From Ancalomicrobiaceae bacterium (lineage in GTDB: Bacteria; Pseudomonadota; Alphaproteobacteria; Rhizobiales; Ancalomicrobiaceae): DNA of 32,292 nt. Below the pieces are notes generated by a model. The model was not told the DNA's origin. It made no database searches and saw only the letters and a program-made list of their open reading frames with translations. Shown one piece after another: positions 23,735 through 31,776 of the stretch. Where the stretch lies: positions 1 to 32,292 of the forward strand of contig JARLIT010000003.1 in the NCBI GenBank assembly GCA_031291575.1. Reading direction: 5' to 3'. Within the stretch, counting starts at the first letter, position 1. Every line of letters begins with the position of its first letter. The position numbers were made by a program, and so were the translations under genes.

Positions 23735-25324
23735 ATGAGCTACTATGATTACGTGCTGGTCGGTGCCGGCATCAACGGGCTGACGGCCGCCGCCCTGCTG
23801 GCCAAGAAGGGCCGCAAGGTGCTTCTCCTCGAGCGCAACGCTGGCATAGGCGGCTGTCTGAAGACCGAGGAGATCACCGCTCCGGGCTTCATCCATGACG
23901 TCATGGCGACGACCTTGGTGCTGTTTCTGACCTCGCCGGCCTATGGCGTCATCGGCAAGGATCTGGAAGCGCGCGGCCTGAAATTCGCCAACAGCGACCT
24001 GCCGACCGGGGTATTGCGCCCGGACGGCTCGCATCTCACCTTCGCCATGAACCGGCAGGCGAACGTCGCCGCCTTCGAGGCGGCGGCGACCGGCGACGGC
24101 GCCGCCTTCGAGCGCGAGATGGCGAAAATGGCGGCCGACGCGCCGTTCCTGTTTTCCATTCTCGGCGGCTCGCTGTGGTCGGGCGGCATGGTCAAGACGC
24201 TTTTGAAGGAAGCCTGGCGGCGCGGTCCACGCAATCTTCTTGCCTGGTTCGGCGAGGCGCTGGCTTCAAGCCGGGCGCATCTGCAATCGACCTATCAGTC
24301 CGACCTCGTGCATGCGCTGTGGGCGCCCTGGGGGCTTCACTGCGGCCTCGGGCCGGAGAGCGCCTATTCGGCTGAGATGGTGAAGGTGATCGCCTTCGCC
24401 GTCGAACTGGCCGGCTGCCCGATCGTGGTCGGTGGCGCGCGCTCTCTCACCACCGCCTTCGCGCGACTGATCGGCGATTTCGGCGGCGAGATCCGCGTCA
24501 GCGCGGAAGTTGCCGCCATCGTGGCGGGCGACGGCGGCTCGGCCGGCGGCGTGCGACTGGCAAGCGGCGAGGTGATCCGGGCAAAGCGCGGAGTCATCTG
24601 TTCCACGACTCCCGACCAGCTCTACCGCACGCTGCTGAAGGACTGGCCGACCCCGCTGCCGGACGCTGTCGCCGCGGGGCTCGGCTCCTATCGCTACGGC
24701 AAGGGCAACATGCAGATGCATTATGCCCTGAAACGCCCGCCACGCTGGAGGGCGGGCGACGACCTCGCCCAAGTGGCGCTTCTGCATCTGACCCCCGGGC
24801 TCGATGGCGTGTCGCGCGCCTCCAACGAGGCAGAACGCGGCCTCCTACCCGTCGAGCCGACCATCTGCGTCGGCCAGCCGACCGCATTGGACCGGAGCCG
24901 GGCGCCCGACGGCGCCGCCATCCTGTGGATCCAGCTGCCCGAGGCGCCACGTGTGATCAAGGGCGACGCCGCCGGCACAATCGCGGTGCCCGCGGACGGC
25001 GCCTGGACGGACGATGCGCGCGAGGCCTACGCCGATCGCGTCGAAGCGCTGATCGCCCGCCATATCGACAGCTTTGCGGAAAACGTCATCGCGCGGCGCG
25101 CCTATTCGCCGGCCGACTTGGAGCGCATGAACATCAATCTCGTCGGCGGCGATCCCTACGGCGGTTTCTGCGGTCTCGACCAGTTTTTCGTCTGGCGTCC
25201 GTTCAAGGGCTCTGTTAACCACCGCACGCACGTGTCGAAGCTTTATCATATCGGTGCTTCAACCCATCCGGGTCCCGGCCTGGGTGCCGGCTCTGGTTTC
25301 CTCCTCGGCTCGCAACTCGCCTGA
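23735..25324 (+). CDS. FAD-dependent oxidoreductase, phytoene desaturase-like (second copy)
   Basis: This 529-residue flavoprotein has VGAGINGLTAAALLAKKG with GAGING at residues 10-15, then LLERNAGIGGCLKTEEITAPGF, and the C-terminal FAD motif LYHIGASTHPGPGLGAGSGF. It shares many segments with the first copy (PTALDRSRAPDG, IKGDAAG, EAYADRV, VIARRAYSPADLE, NLVGGD...LDQFFVWRP), so the two are paralogs with differing substrate regions. It lies 260 bases downstream of the hydrolase gene, with two palindromic repeats between, and is followed by a marR gene. The reaction is unknown; oxidation or desaturation of an aromatic or lipid-like intermediate is typical of the fold. Co-orientation with the hydrolase suggests a shared pathway. 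Confidence 0.9.
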   Translation: MSYYDYVLVGAGINGLTAAALLAKKGRKVLLLERNAGIGGCLKTEEITAPGFIHDVMATTLVLFLTSPAYGVIGKDLEARGLKFANSDLPTGVLRPDGSHLTFAMNRQANVAAFEAAATGDGAAFEREMAKMAADAPFLFSILGGSLWSGGMVKTLLKEAWRRGPRNLLAWFGEALASSRAHLQSTYQSDLVHALWAPWGLHCGLGPESAYSAEMVKVIAFAVELAGCPIVVGGARSLTTAFARLIGDFGGEIRVSAEVAAIVAGDGGSAGGVRLASGEVIRAKRGVICSTTPDQLYRTLLKDWPTPLPDAVAAGLGSYRYGKGNMQMHYALKRPPRWRAGDDLAQVALLHLTPGLDGVSRASNEAERGLLPVEPTICVGQPTALDRSRAPDGAAILWIQLPEAPRVIKGDAAGTIAVPADGAWTDDAREAYADRVEALIARHIDSFAENVIARRAYSPADLERMNINLVGGDPYGGFCGLDQFFVWRPFKGSVNHRTHVSKLYHIGASTHPGPGLGAGSGFLLGSQLA

Positions 25325-25346
25325 AACACGGGCGAAATCTCCGCTG

Positions 25347-25361
25347 GCCGGCGATTCCGGC
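25347..25361 (+). terminator. Small hairpin after the second FAD oxidoreductase gene
   Basis: GCCGG (25347-25351), CGATT loop, CCGGC (25357-25361), followed by AATAG. Five pairs and no T-run make this a weak candidate, and the marR gene begins only 27 bases further on. Confidence 0.2.
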
Positions 25362-25388
25362 AATAGTTCATAGGGATGCGGATCAGCC

Positions 25389-25892
25389 ATGGTGGACAGG
25401 TTTGCCGGCACGGTGCTTCGTGATCTCGATGGCGGCTCGGCGCGACCGGCGCTCGGCGAAATCGGGCTCAACCAGTTCGCGCCCTATCTGATGAACCGCA
25501 TCATGGCCCGCTGGAACGCCAACATGTCGGAGGCGTTGAAGGCGCACGATATGACCACTGCCAAGATGCGGGCGCTGGCGGTGCTCAGCCTGTCGTCTAC
25601 GGTGACCATCAATGAGCTGTCAGTCTATGCGGTGACCGAGCAGTCGACGATGAGCCGCACGCTCGATTCCCTGGAAGAGCAGGGCTACATCCGCCGCCAG
25701 CCGCGGCCTGAGGACATGCGCGTGCGCGACGTCGCCATCACCGAGGAAGGCCGGGTCGCCTTCGAGGCGGTCTGGCCGACCATGTACGAATTGCTGACCC
25801 AGTTGTTCGACGGCGTATCCGACGACGAATACACCGCCTTCACCTCGATTCTGCACAAGGTGCTGCGCAACATCCGCAAGTACGAGATCTGA
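25389..25892 (+). CDS. MarR-family transcriptional regulator (second copy)
   Basis: This 167-residue protein has a MarR winged helix (MTTAKMRALAVLSLSSTVTINELSVYAVTEQSTMSRTLDSLEEQGYIRR) followed by the wing PRPEDMRVRDVAITEEG and C-terminal dimerisation helices. Its N terminus is longer than usual for the family by about 20 residues; the ATG at 25389 has only a weak upstream AGGGA. It is 64 bases after the second FAD oxidoreductase gene. It and the first MarR are the two candidates to bind the TTGCARAWGCAWWT motif near the hydrolase and iorA. It converges with iorB, whose stop lies 60 bases away. Confidence 0.92.
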   Translation: MVDRFAGTVLRDLDGGSARPALGEIGLNQFAPYLMNRIMARWNANMSEALKAHDMTTAKMRALAVLSLSSTVTINELSVYAVTEQSTMSRTLDSLEEQGYIRRQPRPEDMRVRDVAITEEGRVAFEAVWPTMYELLTQLFDGVSDDEYTAFTSILHKVLRNIRKYEI

Positions 25893-25952
25893 CCGGATCC
25901 GTGCCGCGACGACCGCCCGCCCGGCTTTCCGCCTGACCGGCCCCTCACCGCC

Positions 25953-27500
25953 TCACAAGGTCGCCACCGTCTTCAGCGCGCCGTCGAGCGCCGTGCCCGC
26001 CTCGTCGAGGAGCGCCGCCTGCCTGAGCCTTCTCAGCCAGGCCGCGCCGTCGTCGCGGGGCAGAAGCAGTGGCAGCGCCGACAGCACGCGGTCGAACTTC
26101 GACGTCCCCCGCACATGCGTATCTGAATAGCCCTTGATCAGTCGGCGCGTTGCCACGACCTCGACGCCGAGATCGTAGTTCGCCCTAAGCGTCTCCACTG
26201 CCTTGGCGATCCAGGCATCGCGGTGCGCCATCTCGCGGGCGTGCCTGAGCGTGCCGCGCCGGCCTGACCGTCGGCCGGCGACAAGGCTGAGCCCGAGGAA
26301 CCATAGAAGCGTTCCCGGCCGCACCCGCCGCCCCTTGTTGACGCGTCGGTCGAGCCAATCGAACAGCTTCGGCCGGGATTCGATCCAGGAACCCAACGCC
26401 TTCGGCAGCGTGCCGCAGACTTCCTCCATGCGCGGATGCATGTATTCGGTGGTGTAGACGATCTGTTCCGGCTTGGCGCCGACCTCGCCGCGGATGCGTC
26501 CGAGACGGTTCGAGCGGATCTTCAGATCCGCCACCCGGATCGGGTCGTCGTAGGCCATGGCGACGGCGAGATATTTGGCCGCGGCGAGGGTGAAGGCATG
26601 CGCCTTCGTCGCCCCGCCTGCAGCCCGGTCCTCGCCGAAAAGGCGGGCGAGGAGGTCGAGGTACTCGCCGGCATAGGCCGGATCCTGGTAATCGACGAGC
26701 TTCTTCACCCCGGCAAACGCCATGGTCTGCGCTTCCGCCGGCAGCTCGGTGCGGATGCGGGTGAGAAGCGCATCGAGCACCGCATGTCCTGCCATCTGAG
26801 GCAAGGGATCGAGACGTTTCGGCGGCGTGCGCGTCACCGCCTCCGGCTTCGGCGTCACCGTCCGCTCGTAGGCGGCGCGGAAGGCGGCGAGACTGGGTTC
26901 GATGCCCTTGCCGCCGGATTTAATCGTTGCCTCGAAGTCGTCCCTGCCGAACGGCAGCACGCGCGCTGCGGCGAGCGCTCCGAACAGCGTCGCCGAGACG
27001 ACGCTGCCGCTTTTCGCCGCCAGCGCGTCCATGTCGAAGGCGATGGTGCGTTTGGCGGCGAAGTCGGTGGCATCGATCACCGCAGTGGGATCGCCGGTGC
27101 CGTCGCCCGGCCGCTCCTTCTCGACCACCGCGTAGGAGCGGTGGGTCGAGGCGATCAGCGTGGTCTTGTCCGGCGTCACCAGTCCGCGCAACACCGAGCG
27201 GCCGGCCTCCATCAGTTCCGCCGCCAGCACGATGTCGACGTCGCCGGGTGTCGGCATCAGTGCCAAGACCGGGCGCCGGCCGTCCTGCGCGGCAATCATC
27301 TCGATGTAGTAGATGGTGGCGCCGGTGCGCTGGGCGACGCCCGGCACCGAGGTGGACTGCGCCATCCAGCCCTTCGTTTCGGCGAGCGCGACGATCCAGT
27401 CGGAAAGCACGCCGCCGCCTTGCCCGCCCATGGCGAGAATGGCGATGGTGAGAGGCCTGTCGGCGGACAGCGTCGATCGGTCAATCAAGGGGGCGGTCAT
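25953..27500 (-). CDS. iorB: Indolepyruvate:ferredoxin oxidoreductase, extended beta subunit
   Basis: This 515-residue protein has an N-terminal 2-oxoacid:ferredoxin oxidoreductase gamma-type domain (about residues 14-200) with ILAMGGQGGGVLSDWIV and SVPGVAQRTGATIYYIE, the latter typical of IorB. The remaining 300 or so residues form a C-terminal extension resembling the end of long single-chain proteobacterial enzymes, whereas archaeal IorB is only about 200 residues. With IorA it oxidatively decarboxylates aryl pyruvates (indolepyruvate, phenylpyruvate) to aryl-acetyl-CoA, passing electrons to ferredoxin. Its ATG overlaps the iorA stop (ATGA), showing translational coupling and equimolar synthesis. 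Confidence 0.9.
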   Translation of the reverse strand: MTAPLIDRSTLSADRPLTIAILAMGGQGGGVLSDWIVALAETKGWMAQSTSVPGVAQRTGATIYYIEMIAAQDGRRPVLALMPTPGDVDIVLAAELMEAGRSVLRGLVTPDKTTLIASTHRSYAVVEKERPGDGTGDPTAVIDATDFAAKRTIAFDMDALAAKSGSVVSATLFGALAAARVLPFGRDDFEATIKSGGKGIEPSLAAFRAAYERTVTPKPEAVTRTPPKRLDPLPQMAGHAVLDALLTRIRTELPAEAQTMAFAGVKKLVDYQDPAYAGEYLDLLARLFGEDRAAGGATKAHAFTLAAAKYLAVAMAYDDPIRVADLKIRSNRLGRIRGEVGAKPEQIVYTTEYMHPRMEEVCGTLPKALGSWIESRPKLFDWLDRRVNKGRRVRPGTLLWFLGLSLVAGRRSGRRGTLRHAREMAHRDAWIAKAVETLRANYDLGVEVVATRRLIKGYSDTHVRGTSKFDRVLSALPLLLPRDDGAAWLRRLRQAALLDEAGTALDGALKTVATL

Positions 27501-29659
27501 GACTCACTTGCCTCGAAAACGATGCGGCCCGCCTCGCGGCGGCGCTGCAGCCAGCCGATCACGCTCGCGCGCAGGCGTGACGACAGCCGGTCGAAGCGGC
27601 TCGGATTGTGGATGATGTCGGCTCGGTAGAACGACGGGCAGAGCACGGCGGCTTCCGACACTTCGCCGCAGTTGCCGCAGCCGACGCACGTATTGTCGAT
27701 CGCGGCGACCGGATCGTCTTTTAAGGGATCGTCGGTGTGCTTGACTGACAGGGACGGGCAGCCGGACAGGCGGATGCAGGCGTGGTCGCCGGTGCAGACC
27801 TCCTCGTCGACGCCGAAGCGTTCCTTCACCGCGCGCACGCCGGATTTCACCGCCGCGTTGAACAGCGGTTTGACCCGGCGCTGCTTGTTCAGCATGCACT
27901 CCGAGGAGGCCACGATGATCTTCGGGCCGGGCTCGTCGCTGGTCAGGGCTTCTTTGAACGTGTCCCGCATCTTGGCGACGTCGTAGGTGCGGTCGATCTG
28001 CCGGACCCAGGTGGCGCCGATGCCCCTGACCGCATCGACGATCGAATTGTTGGTCTTGCGGTGTGGATTCGCCGCCCGCGAGGAGAGGATGTCCTGCCCA
28101 CCGGTCGCCGAAGAATAGAAGTTGTCGACGATCAGGATCACGCCGTCGTGCTTGTTGAACACGGCGTTGCCGACCGACGAGGTCAGGCCGTTGTGCCAGA
28201 AGCCGCCGTCGCCCATCACCGAAATCGAGCGTTTGCCGGCCTTGACGTTGAAGGCGGAGGCCGACGCCGGCCCGAGGCCGTAGCCCATGGTGGTGGCGCC
28301 GATGTTGAATGGCGGCAGGATCGAGAACAGGTGGCAGCCGATGTCGGCCGAGACGTGGTGTGTCCCGAGTTCCAGCTCGGTGAGCTTCAATGCCGCGAAG
28401 ATCGGTCGCTCCGGGCAGCCGGTGCAGAAGCCCGCCGGCCGTGGCGGCACAATCTCGGCGAGCGCCTTCACCCGTGCGTCGGCGAGCACCGGCGCGGGAT
28501 CTGGCACCGGCGGCCGGTTGCCCATGAGCGCTGGCGCATGCGCGTCGAGGAAGCCGGCGATGCCTTTCACCAGCACCGGGGCGGTATATTCGCCACCCAT
28601 CGGCAACAGGCCCTTGCCGGCGACCCGCGTCGATAGGTCGCGGCGCCGCAGAATCGTGTTCAGCGACTGCTCGATGTAGTCGGGCGCGCCTTCCTCGATC
28701 ATCATCACGGCGCGCTTGTCGGCACAGAAATCAACGATTTCGTCGTCGATCAGCGGATAGGCGACGTTCAGCACATAGATCGGGATCAGCGACGTGCCGT
28801 AGACATCGGCGAGACCCAGGAGCTGCAAGGCGCGGATCAGCGAATTGTACAGCCCGCCGAGCACGATCAATCCGACGTCGCCGTGGTTGGGGCCGAAATA
28901 TTCGTTCAGTCGGCGCGCCTTGATGAAATCGATCGCCGCCGGCCAACGTTTCTCGAGTTTTTCTTTCTCGTGCAGGAACGAGGCCGGTGGCAATACGATG
29001 CGGTTGACGTCGCGCACCGGATTTTCCATCGCTTCGCTGAGGCTGAAGGCCGGCTTCCGGTTCGCCTTGGCGACGAAGGATCCGTGCACGTGGCAGGTAC
29101 GGATGCGCACCTCCAGCATGACGGGGGTGTTGGAGGCTTCAGATAGCTCGAACCCTGCTTCCACCGCCTCGACGATCGAGGGCAGATTGGGGCGCGGATC
29201 CAAGAGCCACATCTGCGACTTCATCGCATAGGCATGGCTGCGCTCCTGCATGATCGAGGAGCCTTCGCCGTAGTCCTCGCCGATGATGACGAGCGCGCCG
29301 CCCTTCACCCCGCCGGAGGCGAGGTTCGACAGGGCGTCCGAGGCGACATTGGTTCCGGCGGTCGATTTCCACGTCACCGCACCGCGCAACGGGTACATCA
29401 CCGAGGCCGACAGCATCGCCGCAGCGGCCGCTTCGGAGGCGGACGTCTCGAAATGCACCCCCAGCTCGTCCATCACGTCGCGAGCATCGGCAAGCACGTC
29501 CATGAGATGAGAGATCGGCGATCCCTGGTATCCACCCACGTAGGAAACGCCAGATTGCAGTAAGGCTTTCGTAATAGCCAGAATACCCTCACCTTTGAAG
29601 ATCTCTCCATCTCCAAGTTTGAGGTCTTCGACTTCACGGGCAAATGAGCGTTCAGCCAT
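27497..29659 (-). CDS. iorA: Indolepyruvate:ferredoxin oxidoreductase, alpha subunit
   Basis: This 720-residue protein has the family length and order: an N-terminal pyrimidine-binding domain (GEGILAITKALLQSGVSYVGGYQGSPISHL), a middle domain, the thiamine-diphosphate motif GDGGFWHNG...IVDNFYSSATGGQ near residue 480, and a C-terminal iron-sulfur domain. The second cluster motif is complete (Cys658, 661, 664, 674). The first reads CTGDHACIRLSGCP with Cys622, 628 and 634, and Asp625 where the second Cys is expected. The start at 29659 (MAERSF) has GGAGG seven bases upstream; the open frame beyond covers the promoter. The enzyme uses CoA, thiamine diphosphate and ferredoxin in the cytoplasm. A sigma-70-like promoter with an overlapping palindrome precedes it. 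Confidence 0.95.
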   Translation of the reverse strand: MAERSFAREVEDLKLGDGEIFKGEGILAITKALLQSGVSYVGGYQGSPISHLMDVLADARDVMDELGVHFETSASEAAAAAMLSASVMYPLRGAVTWKSTAGTNVASDALSNLASGGVKGGALVIIGEDYGEGSSIMQERSHAYAMKSQMWLLDPRPNLPSIVEAVEAGFELSEASNTPVMLEVRIRTCHVHGSFVAKANRKPAFSLSEAMENPVRDVNRIVLPPASFLHEKEKLEKRWPAAIDFIKARRLNEYFGPNHGDVGLIVLGGLYNSLIRALQLLGLADVYGTSLIPIYVLNVAYPLIDDEIVDFCADKRAVMMIEEGAPDYIEQSLNTILRRRDLSTRVAGKGLLPMGGEYTAPVLVKGIAGFLDAHAPALMGNRPPVPDPAPVLADARVKALAEIVPPRPAGFCTGCPERPIFAALKLTELELGTHHVSADIGCHLFSILPPFNIGATTMGYGLGPASASAFNVKAGKRSISVMGDGGFWHNGLTSSVGNAVFNKHDGVILIVDNFYSSATGGQDILSSRAANPHRKTNNSIVDAVRGIGATWVRQIDRTYDVAKMRDTFKEALTSDEPGPKIIVASSECMLNKQRRVKPLFNAAVKSGVRAVKERFGVDEEVCTGDHACIRLSGCPSLSVKHTDDPLKDDPVAAIDNTCVGCGNCGEVSEAAVLCPSFYRADIIHNPSRFDRLSSRLRASVIGWLQRRREAGRIVFEASES

Positions 29660-29700
29660 CAGGTATCCTCCGCGTGCCGTCGCCGCCGCGTCGCAGATAG

Positions 29701-29720
29701 TTGCAAAAGCATATTTTTGC
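29701..29720. promoter_or_regulatory. Candidate MarR operator over the iorA -10 element
   Basis: GCAAAA (29703-29708) and TTTTGC (29715-29720) form an inverted repeat with a six-base centre covering the -10 hexamer. The part 29701-29714 reads TTGCAAAAGCATAT and matches sites 1 and 2 upstream of the hydrolase. Binding here would block RNA polymerase, the usual MarR mode. Confidence 0.55.
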
Positions 29721-29737
29721 CTAGGGGTCTTTGTCAA
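29708..29737 (-). promoter_or_regulatory. Sigma-70-like promoter of iorAB
   Basis: On the minus strand a perfect TTGACA (29737-29732) is followed after 18 bases by TATGCT (29713-29708). Transcription would start near 29701, giving a leader of about 42 bases with the GGAGG site (29671-29667). The position and spacing are right for iorA. Confidence 0.6.
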
Positions 29738-30002
29738 TGTATCGGCTCGATCAATCGCGCTGCGCTGCGAAAGTCTGCGATAAGTGCGACATTTCATCGC
29801 GTTAGAAGTGGCTCGGAAAGGCCCGCGCATGGCCGGATATCCATGTATATGCATAATTAGTTGGCACTGCGGCACAAATTTAGGCCAACATCGAGCATCT
29901 CCGGCCGGTATCGAGCTGCGAAGCGACAACTTCCAAAAAACCTAAACATACCGAAAAATGCCTACCAACTGGGCTTGCGGCCATTCTGAACATGATTTAG
30001 GG

Positions 30003-30015
30003 TTCAAATGTTGAA
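30003..30015 (+). promoter_or_regulatory. Inverted repeat TTCAA-N3-TTGAA upstream of the binding-protein gene
   Basis: A perfect five-base inverted repeat with a three-base spacer, 132 bases upstream of the binding-protein start. It differs from the MarR-type sites nearby. It could be an operator for a regulator of the importer, encoded outside the window. Confidence 0.3.
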
Positions 30016-30146
30016 GTTGAGACCTTCTCTGCACGGCGACCATCGCCCGAGGTCGGATCCGCCTCGGGAGCACCTGCCGGGCTCGACTACCGAACGGCGC
30101 ACCCGTTCCACCCCAATCCGCACCCCGTCACTAGTGGAGACAGCGC

Positions 30147-31685
30147 ATGGAATCGATCTCGAGACGCCAGGTACTGATGACCGGCGCGGCAGCCTTCCTC
30201 GCCGACCTCGTGGTCGGGCGGGGGATCGCCGTCGCTGCCGGCACGGACACGCTGACCATCGCCTTCAACGTCAATCTGCCGAGCTTCGACCCGACGGTCG
30301 GGCCCTCGGCGGTCAATCCGACCATCCAGGCGATCTATCGGACCATCTTCGACCAATATGTCGGTCAGAAGCCGGATCTGGCGTTCGAGCCGGGGTTGCT
30401 CACCGCCTGGGGCTGGAACGACGCCAAGACCGGCATCTGGATGGACGTGCGCACTGGCGTGACCTGGCATGACGGCTCGCCGTTCACGCCTGAGGACGTG
30501 GTGTGGTCGCTGACGCGCGCCGGTGATCAGAAGACCGGCAACCCGATCCAGTTCGTCTGGGGGGTGCTCTCCAATTTCAAGGTCGACGGCAACCGCATCA
30601 CCGCCGACGCCAAGGGCTACGACCCGACGCTGTTCAAGTGGATGGCCTTCCTCACCGGCTACGTGCTGCCGAAGGCCTATTATACCAAGGTCGGGGCGGA
30701 AGGCTTCGAGAAGAAGCCTGTTGGCACCGGCCCCTATATGGTCGACGCCTATGAGGGCAACGCCTTCCTGCGGCTGAAGGCCAATCCGAATTACTGGGGT
30801 GGCAAGCCGGCGTTCGAGACTGTCGTGTTCAAGTTCGTGCCGGACGCCACCAGCCGCGTCGCCGAAATCGAGAGCGGCGCCTCCGACGTGACGCTGGAAA
30901 TCCCCTACGAGGAATACGACCGGCTGAAGGCGAAGCCGGGGCTGGCCGGCGTGTGCAAGCCCATCTCCGATATCGGCATGATCTTCATCACCAATATCGA
31001 AAAGGAGATGCTGGACATCAACGTCCGGCAGGCCGCGGCCCATGCCATCGACAAGGCGGCCATCGTCGCCCGCCTGTTGAAAGGCTACGGCGTTCCGATC
31101 GACACGTTGCAGACGCCCGACTATCTCGCCTTCGATGCCACGACCAAGGTCGCCTACGATCCGGAAAAGGCCAAGGCGCTCCTTGCCAAGAGCGGCTACT
31201 CGCCGTCGAAGCCGGTCAAGTTCACCATCCAGACGACGCGCGGCTTCAAGCCGAAAGACTACGAGATGATCCAGGCGATCGTCGGCATGTGGCGCAAGGT
31301 CGGCATCGAGGCGACCATCGAGGTCTACGAAATCGCCAAGCATTTCGAGTTGCGCATGGGTCACAAGCTGGCGCCGATGGCCTTCTACAACTGGGGCAAC
31401 GCCATCGGCGACCCGGCGACGTCGACCGGCTTCGCCGCCTTTGGACCCTCGCCGCACTCTGCCTGGAAGTCGGCGGACCTCGATGCCAAGATCGGTCCGT
31501 TGTGGGGCGAGGTCGACGAGGCCAAACGCATCGCCGGCTGGAAGGCCGTCGATCGCTATATCGCCGAGGAGGCCTATGTGATCCCGCTGGTGCAGTACGC
31601 CCAGCCGATCGTGTTCAAGTCGAGCCTGAAGGTCGTTGCCAACGGCACCGGCGCCCTGCAGCCGAAGCTGGTGTCGAAGGCCTGA
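30147..31685 (+). CDS. ABC transporter substrate-binding protein, family 5 (Dpp/Opp type)
   Basis: This 512-residue protein has the family 5 layout: LTIAFNVNLPSFDPTVGPSAVNPTIQAIYRTIFDQYVG at the mature N terminus, then VRTGVTWHDGSPFTPEDVVWSL, the GTGPYMVDAYEGNAFLRLKANPNYWGG motif, and IRQAAAHAIDKAAIV-like sequence (here INVRQAAAHAIDKAAIV). The N terminus has a twin-arginine pattern, SRRQVLM (residues 5-11), before a hydrophobic stretch, so Tat export is likely. GGAG (30136-30139) is seven bases upstream of the ATG. Family 5 proteins bind peptides, opines, glutathione, nickel or some sugars; the ligand is unknown. It is divergent from iorA and followed by a Dpp-type permease gene. Confidence 0.93.
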   Translation: MESISRRQVLMTGAAAFLADLVVGRGIAVAAGTDTLTIAFNVNLPSFDPTVGPSAVNPTIQAIYRTIFDQYVGQKPDLAFEPGLLTAWGWNDAKTGIWMDVRTGVTWHDGSPFTPEDVVWSLTRAGDQKTGNPIQFVWGVLSNFKVDGNRITADAKGYDPTLFKWMAFLTGYVLPKAYYTKVGAEGFEKKPVGTGPYMVDAYEGNAFLRLKANPNYWGGKPAFETVVFKFVPDATSRVAEIESGASDVTLEIPYEEYDRLKAKPGLAGVCKPISDIGMIFITNIEKEMLDINVRQAAAHAIDKAAIVARLLKGYGVPIDTLQTPDYLAFDATTKVAYDPEKAKALLAKSGYSPSKPVKFTIQTTRGFKPKDYEMIQAIVGMWRKVGIEATIEVYEIAKHFELRMGHKLAPMAFYNWGNAIGDPATSTGFAAFGPSPHSAWKSADLDAKIGPLWGEVDEAKRIAGWKAVDRYIAEEAYVIPLVQYAQPIVFKSSLKVVANGTGALQPKLVSKA

Positions 31686-31776
31686 TCGCGCTCCGGGTGC
31701 CGGCGGAGGTCTTCCGCCGGCACCCGCCTCCGCGGCTCGTCGCGCGGATCCCGGCGTTGCAAAGTGGGCATCAGAG

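Larger units (their letters stand above)
29660..30146. promoter_or_regulatory. Divergent control region between iorA and the peptide-type binding protein
   Basis: This 487-base gene-free region contains the iorA promoter and operator at its left end. An AT-rich stretch around 29841-29860 includes the palindrome TATGCATA (29848-29855). An inverted repeat GTTGGC (29860-29865)/GCCAAC (29884-29889) follows, and TTCAAATGTTGAA lies at 30003-30015. No small gene is supportable. Confidence 0.55.

Noticed and set aside
26436..27629. Long plus-strand open frame opposite iorB
   Set aside because: It covers iorB and the end of iorA and has no domain.
29861..29877. Sigma-54-like -24 element TTGGCAC upstream of iorA and the binding protein
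   Set aside because: The -24 half fits, but at the -12 position the required GC is missing (CACA instead of TTGC).
30131..30138. CTAGTGGA similar to the ends of the palindromic repeats
   Set aside because: There is no matching second arm nearby; the GGAG in it is the ribosome site of the binding-protein gene.
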